From the NCBI GenBank assembly GCA_036011305.1, contig DASCNA010000133.1:1-18531 (forward strand): a stretch of DNA of 18,531 nucleotides, given 5' to 3'. This document shows positions 7,972-16,057 of this stretch, piece by piece (position 1 is the first letter of the stretch; every line of letters begins with the position of its first letter). Both the position numbers and the translations under genes were made by a program. Origin of the DNA: DASCNA01 sp036011305 (GTDB lineage: Bacteria > Verrucomicrobiota > Lentisphaeria > Victivallales > GWF2-38-69). Under the pieces are notes generated by a model, which did not search any database, had not been told where the DNA came from, and was given only the letters and a program-made list of their open reading frames with translations.

Positions 7972-9177
7972 CTAAAAACTAGTTCTTCTCTGCTTACTAT
8001 TTGCTAAAACTCTTAAACGAAGAGCATTTAATTTGATAAAACCTTCAGCATCTGCCTGATTGTATACATCATCTGCATCAAATGTTGCAATTTCAGGATC
8101 ATATAATGAGTATGGTGATCTTCTTGCTGCAACATGACAGCCGCCTTTAAACAGTTTTAGCCTTACATCTCCTGTTACATATTCCTGACTTTTTGTGATA
8201 GCAGCCTGTAACATTTCTCTCTCAGGAGAATACCAGAAACCATTATAAATAAGCTTTGCATAATTCGGTATCCAGCTGTCCCTCAAGTGCATAACCTCTC
8301 TATCCAAGGTGATCCCTTCCAGGCCTCTATGTGCAATATGAAGTAGAGTCCCTCCTGGAGTTTCATAGATACCCCTTGATTTCATGCCAGCAAATCTATT
8401 TTCTACTATATCAATTTTACCTATTCCATTTCTACCGCCGATTAGGTTTAATTTATGCAGTAATTCTGCAGGAGACATTTTTACACCGTCAAGTTTAGTT
8501 GGTATTCCTTTTTCATAAGAAATTTCTACATACTCAGCACCTTCAGGTGTTTTGCTTAAGGGAGTTGTCATTTTGCCTAATGATTCAGGGGCTTCTGTCC
8601 ATGGATCCTCTAGGATACCGCCTTCAAAACTTATATGAAGGATATTTCTATCCATGCTGTATGGTTTTTCATGGGTAGTTGAAACAGGTATGTTATGTTT
8701 TTTAGCATATTCCAGTAAATCAGGTCTACCTTTAAACTCCCAAGTTCTCCATGGAGCAATTATTTGTATGTCCGGTTCCATAGCATAAGCTGTCAACTCA
8801 AATCTTACCTGGTCGTTGCCTTTGCCTGTGCAACCATGACATATAGCTTCAGCACCTTCTGCTCTGGCTATTTCAACAAGCCTTTTGGCAATTAATGGGC
8901 GGGCGATTGCTGTTCCTAAAAGGTATGTGCCCTCATAAATTGCATTTGCTTGAGCCATTGGAAAAATATAGTCGCGGACGAATTCTTCTCGGAGATCTTC
9001 AACATAACATTTGCTTGCGCCTGTTCTGATAGCTTTTTCTTCAATGCCATCAAGTTCTTCACCTTGTCCGAGATCTGCACAAAAACCGATTACTTCGGCG
9101 TTGTACTTTTCCTTAATCCACTTAACTATGACAGACGTATCAAGACCGCCAGAGTAAGCTACAACTACTTTCTTCAT
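7972..9177 (-). CDS. argG: Argininosuccinate synthase
   Basis: A 401-residue cytoplasmic ligase that joins citrulline and aspartate with ATP, the penultimate step of arginine synthesis. The PP-loop AYSGGLDTSVIV (residues ~8-19) opens the protein. It is followed by GFCADLGQGEEL, YLLGTAIARPLIA, CHGCTGKGNDQVRFE (citrulline/aspartate site) and YSMDRNILHISFEGG. Length is normal for bacterial ArgG. AAGGA with an 8-nt spacer on the minus strand fixes the ATG. It appears monocistronic: its own terminator follows, and 210 nt without a gene lie upstream. There a CTGAAA/TATAGT pair with an 18-nt spacer (9259-9230) is a modest promoter candidate. No argH or other arg gene is adjacent. Confidence 0.97.
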   Translation of the reverse strand: MKKVVVAYSGGLDTSVIVKWIKEKYNAEVIGFCADLGQGEELDGIEEKAIRTGASKCYVEDLREEFVRDYIFPMAQANAIYEGTYLLGTAIARPLIAKRLVEIARAEGAEAICHGCTGKGNDQVRFELTAYAMEPDIQIIAPWRTWEFKGRPDLLEYAKKHNIPVSTTHEKPYSMDRNILHISFEGGILEDPWTEAPESLGKMTTPLSKTPEGAEYVEISYEKGIPTKLDGVKMSPAELLHKLNLIGGRNGIGKIDIVENRFAGMKSRGIYETPGGTLLHIAHRGLEGITLDREVMHLRDSWIPNYAKLIYNGFWYSPEREMLQAAITKSQEYVTGDVRLKLFKGGCHVAARRSPYSLYDPEIATFDADDVYNQADAEGFIKLNALRLRVLANSKQRRTSF

Positions 9178-9387
9178 TTTGATTTTCCTTATTTGGATTT
9201 GTTTGATTTCTTTGAAACAGCAAATATTAACTATAAGTGAAAAATTTGATATTTTCAGTTAGATATTTAAAAAAATGGTATTTATTTAGTGCATATTGCA
9301 AAAAATAAGCTAAAAGATAATTTGTGTTTTGATTCTTACAAAAAGATACGCTGAAATCAAATTACTTCATTTTAGAGAGTTGTTTTG

Positions 9388-10905
9388 TTATAAAAGAACT
9401 ATCAGTTTTAGATGTAATTTAATAACAAGTATCAACACAAAAATTGAAAAAGAAGATAATATTGTAAGATAATATGAATGATTTTCTTTTAAAGTATTAA
9501 CAATATCCTTGCCTATTAATATTATGTTGACTGGCAGGAGGAATATTAACAACCTTGCTATTTCTGCTCTGTTATATGGATTTAAAATTATGATTAGTAA
9601 AATACATATAAAAATATATCTTGTAGTAGTTATCAAATTAGTTTCAGTTTTATCACGTTTTCTAAAGGCGTTTATGATAAGCAGAATAAAAGGGAGAATT
9701 CCTACTGCTATAATATAATCAATTATATCAGGTATTATCCAGGCAAAAGACCTTACTGTCTCTGAGAACAATTTTGTATCATTTTCAATAGATTTAAAAC
9801 ATATTGGTATTATATCAAATGAGTAAAATCTGCATATTGCTATTACACATGAAACTCCAAATAGAAAAAATAACAGTTTAAAAATATTATATCTATTTTT
9901 AAAAATGTTTAAGAAATAAACTATTGATATAAGAATAACAATTAGTCCAAATGTGCCTGAACAAAAAATTCCTGTACCAACAATTATTCCGGCTAGAAAA
10001 CTACCTAAATCACTATTCTTTATTATTGAAATAATAAAGAATAACATTGCCAGACTTGATAGGAAGTACTGTAGAGTATCATAGTGACCTAAAAATAGAA
10101 TTGGTGCAGGAACACATATTAGAAGAATAGAAATTAAACCTATATTGGAAAATGATTTACATAATAAAAGAATAGATATTATTATTAATAGCTTTGCGCA
10201 CAGTAAAGCCAGAAGCATAATAAAATAGATTAATAAGGCAGCAAAAAATGTATTTTCAAAATCTTTTACATAAGAAAAATAATTTTGATTTATGGTCTCA
10301 TTATAAGCGTGCAAGATTTTATCTTTAGAAGTAAATAGTTGCAGTATATCTTTAATCTCTGGATAGTTTACAACAGTTTTATAGGCTAAGTGTGATAGAA
10401 GAATATATCCGGGTGGGTGAGTGTATTCGTAATTTATTTTTTTCTTTGAATGAAGAGTAATGAAATCTAAAAATGTAAAAAAACTTTTAGGTGATTTAAT
10501 ATCTCCAGCAATTACAATGTTTTCTGTTGTCCATTTATTTATAATGCCGTTTAGACTTTCTACGTTTCCTATTTTTCCATTATTTGTTATTCTGTAGTCA
10601 ATGTATAAGGATATTATCGATATTATTAAAATACATATTATTTTATAACTCTTTTTTTTAATTTTTCTATCAACTTTAATCGCAATAAAAATGACAATTA
10701 TAAAAAAAACTATACAGAAAATTATATTTTGATAATCTATGTTAACATTAGTAATTCTTTGCCATGCCCATTCTCCTTTTATTCCAAGTCGAATGTTAGT
10801 GAAAACTATTGTGTAACACGATACTAACGATAAAATTACAGTAATTATAGCTGTAATTGAATATCTGTTTTTTACTGCTTTAAGAAACATATTGTACTTG
10901 AACAT
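9388..10905 (-). CDS. Polytopic membrane protein with THPPG motif, putative GT-C glycosyltransferase
   Basis: A 505-residue inner-membrane protein, very rich in Ile, Leu, Phe and Lys. One helix lies near residues 17-37, two at 60-78 and 88-104, then a ~100-residue hydrophilic stretch with YEYTHPPGYILLSHL at 159-173. About eight further helices run to the C-terminus, with NPYNRAEIARLLIFLLP near 450-466. A His-Pro-Pro-Gly loop after the first helices and an R-E/A-R-hydrophobic-P segment late in the protein are features I associate with GT-C fold sugar transferases. The extreme AT bias favours such residues, so homology is uncertain. No Shine-Dalgarno precedes either ATG (10905 or 10890). It lies 68 nt behind prmC and may be co-transcribed with it; the pairing does not reveal a role. 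Confidence 0.4.
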   Translation of the reverse strand: MFKYNMFLKAVKNRYSITAIITVILSLVSCYTIVFTNIRLGIKGEWAWQRITNVNIDYQNIIFCIVFFIIVIFIAIKVDRKIKKKSYKIICILIISIISLYIDYRITNNGKIGNVESLNGIINKWTTENIVIAGDIKSPKSFFTFLDFITLHSKKKINYEYTHPPGYILLSHLAYKTVVNYPEIKDILQLFTSKDKILHAYNETINQNYFSYVKDFENTFFAALLIYFIMLLALLCAKLLIIISILLLCKSFSNIGLISILLICVPAPILFLGHYDTLQYFLSSLAMLFFIISIIKNSDLGSFLAGIIVGTGIFCSGTFGLIVILISIVYFLNIFKNRYNIFKLLFFLFGVSCVIAICRFYSFDIIPICFKSIENDTKLFSETVRSFAWIIPDIIDYIIAVGILPFILLIINAFRKRDKTETNLITTTRYIFICILLIIILNPYNRAEIARLLIFLLPVNIILIGKDIVNTLKENHSYYLTILSSFSIFVLILVIKLHLKLIVLL

Positions 10906-10973
10906 AAAGTTAATTTAATATTACAGAAAAATTATAATGCAGAATTCAAAAAATTTAATATGTAATATGAAAA

Positions 10974-11816
10974 TTACTTTTGCCCAATTACAAATCTGTC
11001 TTTTTTATTGAAATCTTTTAATATTTTTATTTCGTTGAAGCCTGCTGCTTGAAGTAATTTTGTAGAATTATTACCATGTAAATAACCCATTTCAAAAAGT
11101 AAGTAACCTTTTGGTTTTAGTTTTTTATATGCCTGTAGGATTAGTTTACAGATACTATCTAAACCTTCTTTACCTGATTCTAAAGCTAATTTAGGTTCAA
11201 AATCATGTACATCTGGTGATAAATCATTATACTCCTGAGTTGTAATATATGGAGGGTTTGAAATTATTAAATCAAACTGTGATTTTTGAAATCCTGAACA
11301 GAGATCATTAATTATAAAATTAACATTTGAAATATTATTTATTATTTTGTTAGTCATTGCATAGCTGAGAGCTTTTTCGCTAATATCAACTCCTGTAACA
11401 GTTGCTCCATCTATTTCCTGAGCTATTGACAAGGTGATAACCCCAGTTCCTGTGCCGACATCAAGTACATTCGGTGAATTTAAATTTAAAGATTTTGCTA
11501 TGTCGATGATTTGTTCAGTTTCAGGTCTCGGAATGAGGACTCCAGGGCCAACTTTTATCTGCAAATTTCTAAATTGAGTATAACCTAAAATATACTGAAG
11601 AGGTTCATTTTTAATTCTTCTATCAAACATTTGAAGAATAATATCGTAGTCTGAATCTGTTACAGAAAAATCTTTTTTTATATAAATATCTATTTTCGGG
11701 ATATTCAATACTAGGGAAATAATTGATTCTGCTTCGAATCTTCTCGTGTTTAATTCTTCTGAGGGGAATTTTTGCTCAGCTTTTTTTACTAGAGATAGTA
11801 AATTGAAATTCGGCAT
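10974..11816 (-). CDS. prmC: Release factor glutamine N5-methyltransferase
   Basis: A 280-residue cytoplasmic SAM-dependent methyltransferase that modifies the GGQ glutamine of release factors. The N-terminal helical domain includes EPLQYILGYTQFRN (71-84). Then come LIPRPETEQII (94-104), the SAM-binding DVGTGTGVITLSIAQE (119-134), NPPY at 187-190 (the glutamine-binding catalytic motif), and FEPKLALESGKEGLDSI. All are diagnostic for PrmC/HemK. It starts 9 nt after the stop of the small conserved gene upstream, which implies translation coupled in one message; no clear ribosome site is visible. The usual prfA partner is not present in this window. Confidence 0.95.
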   Translation of the reverse strand: MPNFNLLSLVKKAEQKFPSEELNTRRFEAESIISLVLNIPKIDIYIKKDFSVTDSDYDIILQMFDRRIKNEPLQYILGYTQFRNLQIKVGPGVLIPRPETEQIIDIAKSLNLNSPNVLDVGTGTGVITLSIAQEIDGATVTGVDISEKALSYAMTNKIINNISNVNFIINDLCSGFQKSQFDLIISNPPYITTQEYNDLSPDVHDFEPKLALESGKEGLDSICKLILQAYKKLKPKGYLLFEMGYLHGNNSTKLLQAAGFNEIKILKDFNKKDRFVIGQK

Positions 11817-11825
11817 GATTTGATA

Positions 11826-12074
11826 TTATTCTGAAGATTCTGATAGCATATCAGTAAACTCGTTTTTTGATAGATCCTCTAATTTTTTTCCTTTTGAGTC
11901 AAGTTTTTCATTAAATTTTATAGTAGTTTCGACCATTCGTTCATGAGTTTCCTCTGAACCGCCGCAAAGATAAAAATTATCACCTTTAGTGATTCTTTTG
12001 TGACCGTCTTTATTATCTAATCCTAAACCCAACAAAGCTGCTTTAGGCTGATTTTTTTTATTGTAATTAACCAT
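11826..12074 (-). CDS. Small conserved hypothetical protein (GLDNKDGHKR / GGSEETHE family)
   Basis: An 82-residue soluble protein without signal peptide or membrane helix. The middle reads KAALLGLGLDNKDGHKRITK, then NFYLCGGSEETHERMVETTIKF; the rest is a charged, probably helical tail (KGKKLEDLSKNEFTDML). I recall similar unnamed small proteins in PVC bacteria, but no function is known to me. Motif density (GxxxDxxDGHxR and GGSxETHxxM) suggests selection on sequence, not a chance frame. It lies 9 nt before prmC, so a role linked to translation termination is possible but unproven. A dyad and a TATAAT lie just upstream. The ribosome site is weak. Confidence 0.75.
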   Translation of the reverse strand: MVNYNKKNQPKAALLGLGLDNKDGHKRITKGDNFYLCGGSEETHERMVETTIKFNEKLDSKGKKLEDLSKNEFTDMLSESSE

Positions 12075-12110
12075 TTGCTTAAGGAAAAATTAAAGTTAAT
12101 ATGTATAAAT

Positions 12111-12146
12111 ATTATAGTTTGATATAGTAGAAATACTATATCAAAC
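12111..12146. promoter_or_regulatory. Perfect 13-bp dyad abutting a TATAAT upstream of the small gene
   Basis: GTTTGATATAGTA (12117-12129) pairs perfectly with 12134-12146 around a 4-base loop. On the minus strand it is followed directly by TATAAT (12116-12111), which lies ~37 nt before the ATG at 12074. It could be an operator over the promoter of the small gene and prmC, or an end-of-transcript hairpin for lysA. The minus-strand tail is not T-rich, whereas the plus-strand side has ATTTTT. No good -35 is visible. Confidence 0.45.
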
Positions 12147-12164
12147 ATTTTTCTGATTTAAATC

Positions 12165-13442
12165 CTATTTTTCTAAATATTCAGGAGTTGAAGTATGAAG
12201 AAGCATATCTTCAAAAGTTTCTCTTTCGCGTATTAAAAAACTTTGATCACCATTAACAAGTACTTCTGCTGGCTTTAATCTTCCATTATACTGATAAGAC
12301 ATTCCGAAACCATATGCCCCGGCATCCGTAGCGACGGCTATATCACCCTCCTCAATTGTTTTGGGAAGTTCTCTATCTTTTACCCATAGATCAGTATTTT
12401 CGCACAATTGACCGCATAGACCAAGTTTTTCTGTTTCATCTCCAACACGTCCATTTATCAGTATTTTATGAAATGAACCGTAAAATGCGGGTCTGACAAG
12501 AATATTCATTCCGATATCAGTTCCGATGATTTTGGAATAAGATTCTTTTATAGAATGTACTTTACCTAAAACAACACCGGCATCTCCTACAAAATATCTT
12601 GCAGGTTCCATCATTAAGCGTGGAGGTTTCATCCCGTATTTATTTATTGCTGCTTTAAAAGTTTCAGCAACAAGTTTGGCTGTTTCTTCTATATCAAGTA
12701 CAATTTCCTCATCTGAATAAGGAATTCCAAGGCCTCCACCTAGATCGATAAATTCAAAGTTGATATTAAGTTCCTGAGATGTTTTTCCAACAATTTCCAT
12801 TAAGAGATTTGTTACAAATGAAAAATATTCAGGTTCAGTTAGGCAGGAACCCGGCATCATATGGACACCAAAACGTTTAATTCCTGCTTCTTTAGCCTGC
12901 CTAAAAGCTTCAGTTACCATTTCAGGGTGTAAGCCGAATTTTGCTTTAGGCCCTGCATTTGTTACAAATTCTCCAACATTACTTTTTCCGTAACCTGGGT
13001 TAATTCTGAATGAAAGAATTTCAGGCTTTCCATGTTTTAAAACTCTAGGCAGCAGAGAGATATCATCAAGGTTGAAAATAACACCGCTTTCCAGTCCTTT
13101 AATAATATCTTCATCAGAAAGGAAGTTCCCACTGAACATAACGTTTTCACCAGATAGTCCAACTTTTTTTGCCAACTGTATTTCATTTACGCTTGCGGCG
13201 TCAATGCCGGCTCCTTCCTGCCTTAGAATATTCACTATAGCAGGATTATTGCAGGCTTTGACTGCATAAAAAAATTTAAAATCGGGATAATATGCTTTAA
13301 AAGCGTTAAACGCTCTTCTGAAATTATTTCTTATTCTTTCTTCATTATAGACATATGATGGAGTTCCATATTTCTCTGCAAGTTCTTGAACTTTCAGATC
13401 TCCAATGTAAATTTCTTTATTGTTAACAGTATAAGTTTTCAT
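12165..13442 (-). CDS. lysA: Diaminopimelate decarboxylase
   Basis: A 425-residue PLP enzyme (fold III, alanine-racemase-like barrel) that converts meso-diaminopimelate to lysine. YAVKACNN carries the PLP lysine at residue 62. FIDLGGGLGIPY (231-242) binds the cofactor phosphate. GQLCENTD (344-351) matches the active-site C-E-x-x-D loop from the second subunit. GAYGFGMSYQYNGR supplies the conserved Tyr. Two usual motifs differ: the HxGS of LysA is HMMPGS at 194-199, and EPGR is EPAR at 279-282. These point to a divergent LysA branch; a related amino-acid decarboxylase is the alternative. AGGA with an 8-nt spacer supports the ATG. It is divergent from alaS, with 141 nt between, containing a dyad. 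Confidence 0.88.
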   Translation of the reverse strand: MKTYTVNNKEIYIGDLKVQELAEKYGTPSYVYNEERIRNNFRRAFNAFKAYYPDFKFFYAVKACNNPAIVNILRQEGAGIDAASVNEIQLAKKVGLSGENVMFSGNFLSDEDIIKGLESGVIFNLDDISLLPRVLKHGKPEILSFRINPGYGKSNVGEFVTNAGPKAKFGLHPEMVTEAFRQAKEAGIKRFGVHMMPGSCLTEPEYFSFVTNLLMEIVGKTSQELNINFEFIDLGGGLGIPYSDEEIVLDIEETAKLVAETFKAAINKYGMKPPRLMMEPARYFVGDAGVVLGKVHSIKESYSKIIGTDIGMNILVRPAFYGSFHKILINGRVGDETEKLGLCGQLCENTDLWVKDRELPKTIEEGDIAVATDAGAYGFGMSYQYNGRLKPAEVLVNGDQSFLIRERETFEDMLLHTSTPEYLEK

Positions 13443-13470
13443 ATATATATTCCTGTTATTGTTTATATCA

Positions 13471-13506
13471 GTGAATATTATTATTCACAAAATTTTTAAT
13501 ATTATA
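13471..13506 (-). promoter_or_regulatory. Candidate lysA promoter -10 with an 18-bp dyad operator
   Basis: GTGAATA (13471-13477) and its complement TATTCAC (13482-13488) flank 4 bases. On the minus strand this dyad begins 12 nt after a TATAAT (13506-13501) and ends 28 nt before the lysA ATG, a position suited to repression. No convincing -35 is seen, and the region is nearly all A/T, so the promoter is tentative. It also lies within the alaS upstream region. Confidence 0.35.
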
Positions 13507-13583
13507 TCTATTTTATGATTTTTAAAGGAAAATTTTAATTAAATTTAAATATTTTATTCTGCTATAAGTAAGGAGTTTAGGTA

Positions 13584-15353
13584 ATGCTAGCTAGAGATTT
13601 AAGAAAAAAGTATATAGAATTTTTTACGAACAAGGGGCACAAATTGATTAAAAGTGCGCCATTGATACCTGAAAACGATCCCACAGTTCTTTTTACAACT
13701 GCAGGGATGCACCCTTTGGTGCCGTTTTTAATCGGGAAAAAGCATCCTTTGGGAAAACGATTAGTCGGTGTTCAGAAGTGTGTTAGAACCGGAGATATTG
13801 ATGAGGTAGGAGATATCAGTCATCTTACTTTTTTTGAGATGCTGGGAAATTGGTCACTGGGTGATTATTTCAAAAATATTTCAATTAAATACAGTTACGA
13901 TTTTCTTACCAGTCCGGAATGGTTGAATATACCAAAAGAAAAACTGGCTTTTACTGTATTTAAAGGAGATGATGATGCTCCATTTGATGAAGAAGCTTAT
14001 AACAGCTGGAAAGAACTCGGTGTTCCTAATTCAAGAATTGCTAAATTAGGGAAAAAAGATAACTGGTGGGGACCAGCTGGTCAAACTGGTCCTTGTGGGC
14101 CAGATTCTGAAATGTTCTGCTGGATTGGAAGTGAGGACGCACCTGTAAACTTTGATCCTGAAGATTCCAGATGGGTAGAAATATGGAATAATGTTTTCAT
14201 GGAATATAATAAAAATGAAGAAGGCAAATTCAGTGTTCTTAATACAAAAAATGTTGATACCGGAATGGGGTTGGAGAGAGTCACAGCAATACTTCAGGGA
14301 AAAGACAGCTGCTATGAAACTGAACTGTTTATTCCACTTTTTGAAAAACTGGATGAAATCAAAGGATGTAAAAATTCTGTAAAAATAGATTCTGACAGAA
14401 TTATTGTTGATCATTTAAGAACTGCCGCCTTTATGTTGGCAGACGGTGTAATTCCCGGAAATGTTGATCAATCTTATATTTTGCGCAGATTGATAAGGCG
14501 CTCTGTGAGAGAGGGACGTAAACTTGGAATAGATACTATATTTACAGCTGAAATTGCACAAGTCGTAATTGATGAATATTCAGATATCTATCCTGAACTT
14601 TCGGACAGCGCTGATAATATTATTAAAGAGCTTACTGATGAAGAGAAACAATTTGCTCATGCACTTGAAAAAGGGACACGGGAATTTGAAAAAGTTATTT
14701 CCAAAGTGCCTGAGCATATTAAGAAAAAAGTATTGAGCGGTAAAATTGCTTTTTTCCTTTATGAAACTTACGGTTTTCCTATTGAGTTAACAGAAGAAAT
14801 GGCTGCCGAAAGAGGGTTTGTAGTAGATAAGGCTGGATATGATAAAGCATATAAAAAACACCAAGAATTGTCCAGACAAGGAGCTGAGCAAAAATTTAAA
14901 GGCGGTTTGGCTGATGCATCTGAACAAACAACGGCACTGCATACAGCTACACATTTGCTGCACGAGGCTTTAAGAAGAGTGCTTGGCGAGCATGTTGCTC
15001 AAAAAGGTTCCAATATAACATCAGATAGACTTCGCTTTGATTTTTCTCACCCGGAAAAAATGACAAAGGAAGAAATTATAAAAGTGGAAAAATTGGTGAA
15101 TGATACTATAGAGAGCAAACTTTCTGTAAGTTTTTCTGAAGTAACTGTAGATGAAGCAAAAAAATCCGGTGCAATAGGTCTTTTCGGTGATAAGTATGGT
15201 GAAAAGGTAAATGTCTATTCCATAGGCAATTTCAGTAGAGAAATATGTGGAGGGCCGCATGTTGAAAATCTGAAAGAACTGGGAACCTTTAAGATTAAGA
15301 AAGAAGAAAGCTCAAGTCGTGGTGTAAGAAGAATTAAAGCAGTTTTAATTTAA
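13584..15353 (+). CDS. alaS: Alanyl-tRNA synthetase, compact form
   Basis: A 589-residue class II synthetase that charges tRNA-Ala. The catalytic domain (1 to ~230) shows LFTTAGMHPLVPFL, VQKCVRTGDIDEVGD and SHLTFFEMLGNWSLGDYF (motif 2 region), GPAGQTGPCGPDSEMF, and TGMGLERV (motif 3). The tRNA-recognition helical part follows, with DHLRTAAFMLADGVIPGN and YILRRLIRRSVREG. The editing zinc site is present: HTATH (453-457) and CGGPH (555-559). Two parts of ordinary ~875-residue AlaRS are absent. The beta-barrel segment with the TxFYxESGGQ-type motif before HTATH is reduced to a short linker near 430-452, and the C-terminal C-Ala domain is missing because the protein ends 30 residues after the CxxxH. 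I recall the same compact layout in Borrelia and candidate-phylum bacteria. TAAGGAG at 13569-13575 with an 8-nt spacer fixes the start. No T-box leader fits in the upstream gap. Confidence 0.96.
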   Translation: MLARDLRKKYIEFFTNKGHKLIKSAPLIPENDPTVLFTTAGMHPLVPFLIGKKHPLGKRLVGVQKCVRTGDIDEVGDISHLTFFEMLGNWSLGDYFKNISIKYSYDFLTSPEWLNIPKEKLAFTVFKGDDDAPFDEEAYNSWKELGVPNSRIAKLGKKDNWWGPAGQTGPCGPDSEMFCWIGSEDAPVNFDPEDSRWVEIWNNVFMEYNKNEEGKFSVLNTKNVDTGMGLERVTAILQGKDSCYETELFIPLFEKLDEIKGCKNSVKIDSDRIIVDHLRTAAFMLADGVIPGNVDQSYILRRLIRRSVREGRKLGIDTIFTAEIAQVVIDEYSDIYPELSDSADNIIKELTDEEKQFAHALEKGTREFEKVISKVPEHIKKKVLSGKIAFFLYETYGFPIELTEEMAAERGFVVDKAGYDKAYKKHQELSRQGAEQKFKGGLADASEQTTALHTATHLLHEALRRVLGEHVAQKGSNITSDRLRFDFSHPEKMTKEEIIKVEKLVNDTIESKLSVSFSEVTVDEAKKSGAIGLFGDKYGEKVNVYSIGNFSREICGGPHVENLKELGTFKIKKEESSSRGVRRIKAVLI

Positions 15354-15478
15354 AGAGTAGAGTTTTGTTAAATAAAAAACTTTATAATTTATCAAAACAG
15401 CTTGTGAAAACTATAAAAAATATTTAATGTATTTTTATTAGATGTTCATATTTTCTGACCATTGAGGAGAATTTGCAG

Positions 15479-15976
15479 ATGAAAAAAGCAAATATAATGA
15501 TTGCAAGAGATAATGAGGGTTATACTATCAAGGTTGAAGGTAGAGCCACATTTGAATGCAGTCCTCCTTTAAAAAACTTTTCCAATAGTATATCTTCTGA
15601 ATTAATAAAGAATATATATATTGATCTTGGCGAATGTACATGGATGGATAGTACATTTATGGGAATGCTGGCAATTATAGGTTTAAAGGCTAAAAATTTT
15701 AATGTTCATGTTGAGATATTAAATTCAAGTAAGAAAAATCTGGATTTATTGAAAGAGTTAGGTATTGATACACTGTTTATATTTAACAATAATTTAGATC
15801 CTAACGAAAATAAATGGGATTATTTGCCTGATGGTGCATCTGATATTTCTCAGACAGTACTCAGCGCTCATGAAGCTTTAATTGAAATAGATGAATCAAA
15901 TACTCCTAAATTTAGTAAAGTAGTTGAATTGATAAAGGAAGATATTAAAAAAAAAGAGAAGAATAAATCTAATTAA
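15479..15976 (+). CDS. STAS-domain protein, anti-anti-sigma factor type
   Basis: A 165-residue soluble protein. Residues ~5-103 form a STAS domain: an opening beta strand (YTIKVEGRATFEC), IYIDLGECTWMDSTFMGMLA with the D57-S58-T59-F60-x-G loop where SpoIIAA-type proteins are phosphorylated on Ser, then NVHVEILNSSKKNLDLLKELGID. A ~60-residue acidic then lysine-rich tail follows (SDISQTVLSAHEALIEID and a run of Lys/Glu). Such proteins release sigma factors or other partners from a switch kinase when unphosphorylated. No RsbW-type kinase, PP2C phosphatase or sigma factor lies in this window, so its partners must be elsewhere. GAGGAG at 15464-15469 is 9 nt from the ATG at 15479, which is preferred over the TTG at 15473. 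Confidence 0.85.
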   Translation: MKKANIMIARDNEGYTIKVEGRATFECSPPLKNFSNSISSELIKNIYIDLGECTWMDSTFMGMLAIIGLKAKNFNVHVEILNSSKKNLDLLKELGIDTLFIFNNNLDPNENKWDYLPDGASDISQTVLSAHEALIEIDESNTPKFSKVVELIKEDIKKKEKNKSN

Positions 15977-16057
15977 TTTTTATATTTTTTTTAATTATAG
16001 AAATTATAACTTTGTATTGTTTTTGAGTTAATATATAAATTTAAGGGATAATTACTT

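Noticed and set aside
8950..9240. 96-codon plus-strand open frame over the 5' end of argG
   Set aside because: Overlaps the conserved ArgG N-terminus and has no ribosome site or family pattern.
9328..9361. TTTGATT...AATCAAA inverted repeat between argG and the THPPG gene
   Set aside because: Seven mostly A/T pairs with a 20-base loop are expected by chance.
13443..13583. T-box or other riboswitch leader for alaS
   Set aside because: The gap is only 141 nt, shared with divergent lysA, and shows no T-box sequence, stem series or terminator.
14046..14414. Open frames of 122 and 67 codons on the minus strand inside alaS
   Set aside because: They lie within the conserved AlaRS catalytic region and are explained as shadows of its codons.
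15354..15472. AGTTTT/AAAACT hairpin after alaS as a terminator, and promoter for the STAS gene
   Set aside because: The stem is short and A/T-only apart from one pair, the T tail is broken, and no -35/-10 pair with proper spacing was found.
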